Part shown: one piece after another, positions 18,324 to 23,385 of the stretch | How the letters are laid out: every line of letters starts with the position of its first letter | How positions within the stretch are numbered: position 1 is the stretch's first letter | Origin: Pigoraptor vietnamica | Taxonomy: Eukaryota > Opisthokonta > Filasterea | Direction of reading: 5' to 3' | DNA length: 23,385 nucleotides | Assembly (NCBI GenBank): GCA_943704525.1 | Contig: CALSCQ010000655.1 | Coordinates: 1-23,385 of the forward strand | Translations under genes and position numbers: made by a program | The notes under the pieces: model-generated | What the model was told of the DNA's origin: nothing | The model's input: only the letters and a program-made list of their open reading frames with translations | Databases searched by the model: none

Positions 18324-20375
18324 TGTAAGTGTGTGTGTCAGTGAGTGTGTGCGTGGGTGTGTGCGTGGGTACATGCGTGTGTGCGTGTGTGCGTGGCATT
18401 ATAGTCACCCTTGTTTGACAGCTCCGTGGATGACGCGCCGAACGAGCCAACGGGAATGCGATAGAGACCGGAGATGGGAACGACGCCGGTGCCCTCTGCC
18501 GTGCACGCCAGACCCACAATACCGTCGAGCTGTAGGGACGAGGGCGGTCAAGGGCGAGAAAGATTGCAATTCTTAAAATATCTGAACAGGGTGCATTCCC
18601 AGCAATGTGCAGATGGCCGCTGTGCATTTCCGGGGGGAAGGCGTGGGCCTCGGTGTCGCTCAAACTGCATGCGTCCCACACCCACATAGTCCTTTCCGGC
18701 TTGCACGCCGCACTGCGGCGAATTGAAACACTTTGGTCAGCAGACACGTAACAATGCCACGACAACCAATTTAACAACGCATGCCATAGCCTTCACCAAT
18801 CGCTCCATGGACCTCACTGACACTAAAGGGAAACGAAGGACGAGCACGTGGAAGACACGCACGAACGTACGACCCGCTCACCTGATTGGGCGTGAGGAGC
18901 GTCAGGGCGCCGTCGACAGCCGTGACCTTCGTGCACGCTGTGCCTACGCGCGCGCTGAAATCGACGCGCGTGTAAGGGAGCATGGAGGGGTCCTCGTTGA
19001 CCATTTCGAGAGCAATGCGAGAGCCGACTTCGGCGTTGTCACCGAAGCCCGCGAAGACGGAGCGCGCAAACAGTCCGCCGATGCTGAGGACCCCTGCGTC
19101 GATTGCAAGGGGGGCGACGCGTTTAGGGAGGTGCGACACGCAACGCTTCGCATGCATAATACAGACTCGATGGTGGCGATGGCGCTGCAAACGAAAAGTG
19201 GCACCAAGCAGAATGCGCGCACATGCGCATATGCATGCACGCGTCCATACGATCGAAAGAAGAAACCAGTCTGATTTGCCATTTAGACAGGCACTGCAAC
19301 GGCACATTGCCACAGAGTATACGCTGCACAAGCACAACAGACACCACCCACTTGGATAGGACTCGAACTTCGCCGAGAACGAGTACGTCACGTTCGTCAC
19401 CGACGAATACGCAAAGACCGTGTACGAGCCAGAAGGCACCCGCACCGACACGTTGGCCGTCGCAACCGGAAATCCGCCGTCGAAGTTCGCGGTAAACTCG
19501 AGCTTGCGCGCGGGCGTCGTCATAATGGCCGGCTTCGACAGGCGCAGCGTCACACTCTCCGTCGTCCAAGCATCCGCCGTCATCACGACCCCAACGGCCG
19601 CGTCGTCGTAGTTCACCGCCGGAAAAGCGCCAGCCCCGCCCTGCGCGGAGATCGCACTGGTGCCGTTGAAGGACGCCGTCACGTTCGAATGCGGCGATGC
19701 GATGGAAAACGACGCGCCGTGCTCGACGACAAACCGCACAGGCACGCCCGTGTTCGCTCCAGACGCAATCGCAGCGGCCGCGCCATTGCCCAGAACAGAG
19801 AGAAGAGTGAAGGGTGCGAAGGCGGCGCGCGAGGGAGATGCGCCGTCGAAGGCAACCGGTGCTGTGGCCACTACTTGCTGCAGCACGTTCGAGTAGTTCG
19901 ATGGGGAGAGCACCCACACGGATACCCTGCGGTCATAAGGTCCGTAAGTGCGAGTTCAAGTTGTAAGAGCGAGTGTCGGGTGTGCCACGGTTACTGCATC
20001 AGAGCGACCCGCGGTCGCCCATTGCGAGGTGAGACCACGCGGGCATGTGAGAGCACGCGCATATATCCAATGGAAGCGGCAATCGCTCGTGTGTGTGCGT
20101 GCGTCAGGGTGCTGCGCGGCATGTGATGCGCGCGATCTACAATAGCAGCCAAGATGTCACGGAAACAAGCGGCACACGCGAAACACGTGCCTTGCAGTGG
20201 AGGCGTATCCGTCGGGTCCCACCGCCTGCAGCGTAATGGGCGTGGACGACAGCATCTTCGATTGCAGCGGCGCGGTGAACTGGACGTCACTCGGGAGGAC
20301 GGCAGCTTCCGCCCCTGGGCCCCTCAGCGACGAGAGAAGCAAGACGCACGCGAACACGCGCATAAAACGCCGCAT
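11959..20375 (-). CDS. PBP1-EGF receptor kinase of the TKL group (single-pass membrane protein)
   Basis: Twenty-four exons assemble to 3618 bases (1205 residues plus TGA), each join phase-matched. Order: signal peptide 1-24 (hydrophobic FACVLLLSSL, cut near AEA); a 230-residue Ser/Thr/Ala-rich beta ectodomain of unknown family; a PBP1/ANF-type ligand-binding domain about 255-660; a linker; an EGF-like module 734-764; one membrane helix about 781-802; a kinase domain 826-1180; a short basic tail. The start ATG 20375 is chosen because the signal peptide begins there, although the frame stays open upstream. Architecture predicts a cell-surface receptor that senses a small ligand, possibly an amino acid as in class C GPCR and bacterial Leu/Ile/Val binding domains, and signals by Ser/Thr-type phosphorylation. 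The GC donor at 20190 and the end of the exon at 12773 are the least certain joins; the rest are supported by family continuity. Domain-level exon coordinates are given separately. Confidence 0.85.
12899..13045. repeat. GT microsatellite, interrupted, in a kinase-gene intron
   Basis: About 145 bases of GT/TG repeats with GTAC and GAGT breaks, inside the intron 13105-12831 of the receptor kinase gene; on the sense strand it reads CA. Confidence 0.95.
13884..13911. repeat. short CA microsatellite
   Basis: About fourteen CA units in the intron 14010-13712 of the receptor kinase gene, a few bases before the long A run. Confidence 0.93.
13930..13969. repeat. A40 homopolymer (T40 on the sense strand of the kinase gene)
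   Basis: Forty consecutive A bases lie within the intron 14010-13712. On the sense strand this is T40, about 40 bases after the donor and far from the acceptor, so it is not the normal polypyrimidine tract. No retroposon body or target-site duplication was seen around it. Confidence 0.95.
15333..15639 (-). other. 307-base intron holding a 90-100 bp tandem repeat
   Basis: The intron between the EGF exon and the transmembrane exon has a GTCAGT donor and a CCGCGCAG acceptor. On the plus strand the segment TGAGTGCATTTGG recurs at about 15356, 15446 and 15545, each followed by GAGCGAGGGAGG- or GACGCGAGGGAGG-like sequence and GAGCCG(C/T)GAGT. Spacing is 88 then about 101 bases, so the copies have drifted. 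On the sense strand this gives a C/T-rich intron. Confidence 0.7.
15640..15735 (-). other. EGF-like module exon
   Basis: One 96-base exon with phase-1 joins at both ends, as is common for EGF modules, encodes CIPPCSDKGTC, GPNKCAC and NAGWIGDYC. The spacing of the six cysteines and the C-x-C...GW-x-G-x-x-C ending fit the short EGF_2/laminin-type EGF. The exon sits between the ligand-binding domain linker and the membrane helix. Confidence 0.85.
16259..16373. repeat. CA microsatellite, interrupted
   Basis: About 115 bases of CA repeats with GAAAA interruptions, inside the intron 16399-16201 of the receptor kinase gene; on the sense strand it reads GT and begins soon after the GTGGGT donor. Confidence 0.95.
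17853..18044 (-). other. in-frame, stop-free 192-base intron
   Basis: Between the AIAMARKFGWKQM exon and the AQITMDSFP exon lies a phase-0 intron with donor GTGCGC and a C-rich CCCCGCAG acceptor. Its length is divisible by three and it has no stop in the host frame, so retention would add 64 residues to the ligand-binding domain. The intron peptide does not look like the family, so splicing is preferred. Confidence 0.65.
18283..18320. repeat. GT microsatellite
   Basis: About nineteen GT units in the intron 18408-18140 of the receptor kinase gene; looser GT-rich sequence extends on both sides (18240-18395). Confidence 0.93.
19352..20375 (-). other. signal peptide and unknown N-terminal ectodomain of the receptor kinase (exons 1-2)
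   Basis: Exon 1 (20375-20191) carries the signal peptide and the first strands; exon 2 (19926-19352) carries about 190 more residues. Joined through the GC donor the text reads ITLQAVGPDGYASTA then RVSVWVL, a good beta-hairpin. The region is rich in Ser, Thr, Ala, Val and N-x-S/T sites, has no cysteine pairs, and alternates strand-like segments (TANVSVRVPSGSYTVFAYSS), suggesting two beta-sandwich or Ig/fibronectin-like units. I do not recognise the family. Confidence 0.6.
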
Positions 20376-20965
20376 TCTCGCGACGCGATGCACGCAACGC
20401 TGGCGCTTGAAGCCCGCAACTTCAGCGGAAATCCGAGAGTCAGAGGTGCACGGCCTAAGTAAATCCGGCGTCCGAGCCGAGTAGGACAAATTATGACACT
20501 TCAACACAAACAGCGGCTGCCGCACACTAGGGCTCGTCAACGCAAGTGCATGAAGAGGGCCGTTGGCGGGCATAAAAGGCAGCACGTAGGCTCGAGAGAC
20601 GAGCTGTGCACAGTGCGTGGCCGCAAAGATGCGCACTTCCTTTGTGGCTATTCGCGCTTGACAACGACGTGCGAATTTCCCGTAACCCTCACCTTTGCGC
20701 GAGTGTACGGACGGGGGACTGCCAGCAACGTAACATCCACTCTTTGCGGACTGTTTTGAATTGAGGGTGTCAGATATCCTAATTAGGGCTGTTTATTTTC
20801 AGAAATATTTTGATGGAGTAATTCCTTATTTGTACCGTTAGTAACATTAGTAACAAAGCGTAAAAAGCCACAGGTGCGGCGGGGGAGGTATTTTCAAAGT
20901 TTTTCACTGGCACTGCGTGCACGCGGAGATTCAAACTGCGAGTTGCATCGCGGCTGGCTACAGAA
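20376..20965. promoter_or_regulatory. divergent promoter region between receptor kinase and nucleotidyltransferase genes
   Basis: The 590-base gap separates two divergent ATGs. It holds GCATAAAAGG at 20570-20579 (one base off a CArG box and identical in core to the box at 6538), and an AT-rich island at about 20765-20880 with a repeated GTAACATTAGTAACA motif, both on the side of the plus-strand gene. No gene was recognised in it. Confidence 0.5.
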
Positions 20966-21343
20966 ATGGAGGATGCCAATGCATACGACAAGGTAATCTG
21001 CGTGATCCTTGTCGCGGGTCACGGCACGCTGCTGGAAGAGCAGCTCAAGGTGCGTCTGCAGCTGAACCCAACGAGCCCAGTGGAATGTGCTGCGTTGAGT
21101 ACCATGTTGACGGTCTTTCGTTGTTGTTGCAGGCCGACACTTCGGGAAAGTATGCGCACTTGGCCGGCGTCCCGAAGGCGCTGCTGCCGGGAGTTGGGGG
21201 CAAGCGTATATTGGACTTGTGGTGGGAGATCATCGACAAGCGACAGATGTTCGCCGACGTCTTCCTCGTTACAAATGCCGACAAGTGAGTTCCACGTGTG
21301 TGCGTGTGTGTGTGTGTGTGTGGGTAATATATGTGTGTGTGCG

Positions 21344-21396
<53 letters not shown>

Positions 21397-23369
21397 CTTG
21401 TGTCTGTGTGTCTGTGTGGGGGTTTATATGTGTGCATGTTTATACGTGTCGCGTGGGCGTGTGCGTGAAAGTGTGCGTGTGCGTGCACGTGTCTGTGTAT
21501 GTGTACGTATCAGTTGGCTCCGCCTCAATACCTTTGCATCCAAGATACAAGTATTTTGAGCGCTGGGCAACCGCGAGCGGCTTCCCGACCGAGAACATCA
21601 TCAACGACGGCACAACTACATTCGATGGGCGGTGCGTGTCCACTTACGCCTCAATTAGGGAGCTTCTTTCATAAGCACATTCAACGCGCGTGACTGATGC
21701 TACACCTGTCTACCTTTGGGCGCCCTGTGCGGTCCCCCTGCATGTACGTGGCCTCTCTATCTCGCAAAGTGTTCGAGCTGTGTTTGACAATGGCCGTTTG
21801 CCTTCGACAGAATCGGATCTGTCGCGGACTTTGAGCTCGTGCTGCGCTCCAAGGGAATTACCGACTGTCCCGTTATGGTCGTCGCCGGTGACATGCTGTT
21901 CTATCCGGGCTCGTTTGAACTCGACGGCGTTCTGAGGTTCTTCCGCGCCAAGGTTGGTCCCGTGGTGATTGCAAACATGCGCATTGAGTGTGCCCCTTTG
22001 CGTGCGTGCAGTGTCCTGTCTGCGATTATCTCGACTGCGAGACCACGCTCGTGCGCGTGTACGTGTCTATACGCATTGCCCCGTATTCCATCGTTCACCT
22101 CGCGGTCCGCCACGCAACAGAAAGGGGAGGTCGCCATCTATTACGAAATGGATCCCTCCGAGTCGACGACGACGCGCGGCATCGTCGAGATGGACAAGTC
22201 CCGCTCTGCCCTCATTTCGCGCTTCCTCGAGAAACCGGCGCCGTCTGACACGTCGTCGCGCCTTGCGAGCGTCGTGCTGTACTGCTTCCGCCCGCAGACG
22301 TATACGCTGCTCAAGGAATACCTTGCCGGTGAGGATTTTGCGTTGGCGTTCGATGTGCCGTGTGTGTGTGTCTGTGTGTGTGTGTGTGCGTGTGCGTGTG
22401 TGTGTGTGCGTGTGTGTGTGTGTGTGTGTGTGCGTGTGCTTGTGTGCCGTGTGTGTCGCTTGTGCGAGCGTCCCTTTCGCAGTGCGGGGTATCTTTTGTG
22501 TATGGGGATAACAAAAAAGAGATTCGTGACGAAGGGAACGGGATGGATGGAGCGATGTGCGTGTCTGGAGTCACACGCTTACTCTGAGGGGTCGCACTGA
22601 CTGCAGAAAACACGGCCGTCGAAAGGCGCGTGTTCGGGTGCTATCTCGAGTGGCTGGTGGCGCGGGCGACACCCGTGTACGGGATGAAGCTGCCGACGAA
22701 GTTCCAGCTTATTGGCCAGGTGCGGGAATGCATGTCCTTGCGATGTGCCTGCATATGCTCGCGGATGGCGTCTGTGAACTGTCGCCAGAGCTCTTCTTTT
22801 GCGGCGGACGGTCTTTCCATTGATGTACGGAGAACAGCATGGGATTGCATGCATGCACAGCTAATCGTGAAGCGTCACCGCGGGTGTCGCGATTGCTGCG
22901 CAGGTGGGGCTTGCCGAGTACGAGCATTGGGTGCGGCGCTTTTCGCTGCTGGCCGAGTCGGGTGTGAAGGAGCGCAGCACAATCACAGAGCGCGTTTATG
23001 CACGGTCAGTACGGACACAATGATGCTGCGCTGTTGCGTTTAAGCGTTCACGCGCATGCTGTGCGGTAAAGGGGTTCACTCGTAGTAGTATGTGACCATG
23101 CATTCACTGCGCCCTGCAGTGTCGGTCTTATGGGCAATCCGAGCGACGGCTATTTTGGAAAGACAATCTCACTCAGCATCGAAAACTTCTGGGCGGAAGT
23201 GTCCATTCACGAGAGCGAGAACCTGGTGCGTGCGTGTGCGGTGTACGTATGCCTGTGGGTGTATGCGTGTACATGTGTGCGTGTGCGTGTGCTTCCTCGA
23301 TTTGTCCACGCGCAGCTGCACGACCCCACTATGGAGCTTAGAGGAAGACTGGAGGGACGCGCGCTCTAA
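20966..23369 (+). CDS. nucleotidyltransferase fused to glucuronokinase-like GHMP kinase (kinase part incomplete)
   Basis: Exons 20966-21049, 21133-21284, 21545-21631, 21811-21952, 22121-22328, 22607-22719, 22904-23004, 23120-23225 and 23316-23369 (TAA), all phase-matched, 348 residues. Residues 1-285 are a sugar-1-phosphate nucleotidyltransferase; residues 298-331 are the start of a GHMP kinase closely resembling plant glucuronokinase (ARVGLMGNPSDGYFGKTISL then NFWAEV). In plants glucuronokinase makes glucuronate-1-phosphate, which a pyrophosphorylase turns into UDP-glucuronate; having both activities in one chain would let two successive steps of UDP-glucuronate salvage occur together. This role is inferred from the family. 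The kinase part lacks the GLxxSSA motif and all that follows: the last exon, LHDPTMEL and a short tail, reaches TAA 16 bases before the window ends. Either the last exon is wrong and the gene continues outside, or the copy is truncated. ATG 20966 is the first good start. Confidence 0.8.
21297..21394. repeat. GT microsatellite, interrupted
   Basis: About 100 bases of GT/TG repeat follow closely on the GTGAGT donor of the intron 21285-21544 in the nucleotidyltransferase-kinase gene. Confidence 0.94.
22360..22437. repeat. GT microsatellite with GCGT interruptions
   Basis: About 78 bases of GT/TGCG repeats near the 5' end of the intron 22329-22606 of the nucleotidyltransferase-kinase gene. Confidence 0.94.
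22904..23225 (+). other. start of glucuronokinase-like GHMP kinase domain (exons 7-8)
   Basis: Exon 7 (22904-23004) encodes VGLAEYEHWVRRFSLL to ITERVYAR, the link region; exon 8 (23120-23225) encodes VGLMGNPSDGYFGKTISLS and IENFWAEV. The G-x-x-GNPSD-x-Y-x-GKT-x-S string is the known opening of glucuronokinase. About 34 of the roughly 300 residues of a full GHMP kinase domain are in the window. Confidence 0.8.
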
Positions 23370-23385
23370 TTAACCCTACCCCCCC

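Larger units (their letters stand above)
15945..19093 (-). other. PBP1/ANF-type ligand-binding ectodomain (exons 3-12)
   Basis: Exons 19093-18882, 18712-18686 (27 bases), 18529-18409, 18139-18045, 17852-17666, 17508-17445, 17255-17099, 16851-16723, 16588-16400 and 16200-15945. Diagnostic family strings run in the right order: SIGGLFA and ALEMVNEDPSMLPY (helix 1), DGIVGLAC and TELSNKALYPYFFRTHPTND (ligand-cleft loops), AIAMARKFGW, RQAADMGLVGSGYQWI, ATTIARAYHTLIYDL, and GVGGRIRYTPNGD with RVTQLRI at the end. These match the ANF_receptor/Peripla_BP family used by class C GPCRs and guanylyl cyclase receptors. The last exon (after 16200) is a linker with a VGLQWPG motif and the acceptor choice there is less sure. 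Confidence 0.85.
20966..22719 (+). other. sugar-1-phosphate nucleotidyltransferase domain (exons 1-6)
   Basis: The domain opens with VILVAGHGT, the NTP-binding loop of the NTP_transferase family, and continues with GVPKALLPGVGG, DVFLVTNADK, VVAGDMLF (the metal-binding Asp of the V-x-G-D motif), EVAIYYE, RGIVEMD and FLEKPAP (the EKP motif), all in family order. The Arg usual after GxGT is replaced by Leu (GHGTLL). The end, GMKLPTKFQLIGQ, leads straight into the kinase part without a linker-type spacer. Confidence 0.82.

Noticed and set aside
20376-20636. Upstream start at 20636 for the receptor kinase
   Set aside because: The frame is open, but the signal peptide begins at ATG 20375; a 87-residue extension before it would be unusual and is not protein-like.
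23370-23385. Telomere-like TTAACCCTACC at the right edge
   Set aside because: Only one CCCTA-like unit followed by a C run; there is no tandem array, so a chromosome end is not supported.

Overview
The window looks like nuclear DNA of a GC-rich, intron-dense microbial eukaryote. Genes are split into many short exons (27 to about 800 bases, apart from two long ABC-transporter exons) by introns of roughly 55 to 475 bases, mostly GT...AG. Donors favour GTG (GTGAGT, GTGCGT, GTGGGT), and introns are full of CA/GT microsatellites. There are no bacterial-style operons. I cannot name the species. The gene repertoire (ABCG transporter with a Cys-rich ectodomain, PBP1-type receptor kinase of the TKL group, inversin-like ankyrin/PH protein, nucleotidyltransferase joined to a glucuronokinase-like GHMP kinase) fits a free-living protist.

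Layout: 1-112 is a (CT)n array. 236-2576 (minus) is the 5' part of a gene for a secreted or membrane-anchored right-handed beta-helix protein with Pmp-like repeats; it runs off the left edge. 2577-3300 is a spacer with a CA microsatellite. 3301-6331 (minus) is an ABCG-type half transporter in two long exons. 6332-7020 is a probable divergent promoter with a perfect CArG-type box and an 11-bp inverted repeat. 7021-11576 (plus) is an 11-exon ankyrin-repeat plus PH-domain gene. 11577-11958 is a short convergent spacer. 11959-20375 (minus) is a 24-exon receptor kinase: signal peptide, unknown N-terminal ectodomain, PBP1/ANF-type ligand-binding domain, EGF-like module, one transmembrane helix, TKL-type kinase. 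20376-20965 is a second divergent promoter with an AT-rich island. 20966-23369 (plus) is a 9-exon gene joining a sugar-1-phosphate nucleotidyltransferase to the start of a glucuronokinase-like domain, and it stops abruptly at the right edge.

I derived exon boundaries by hand, by matching reading frame, intron phase and protein-family continuity. For the three genes complete at both ends of the model the exon lengths sum to multiples of three (2691, 3618 and 1047 bases). No RNA gene, mobile element, CRISPR array or viral remnant was recognised.

Membrane and signalling roles dominate: a surface beta-helix protein, an exporter, a ligand-gated receptor kinase and a PH-domain scaffold. The last gene fits UDP-sugar (UDP-glucuronate) salvage. 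Nothing shows that these genes act together; they look like ordinary neighbours.
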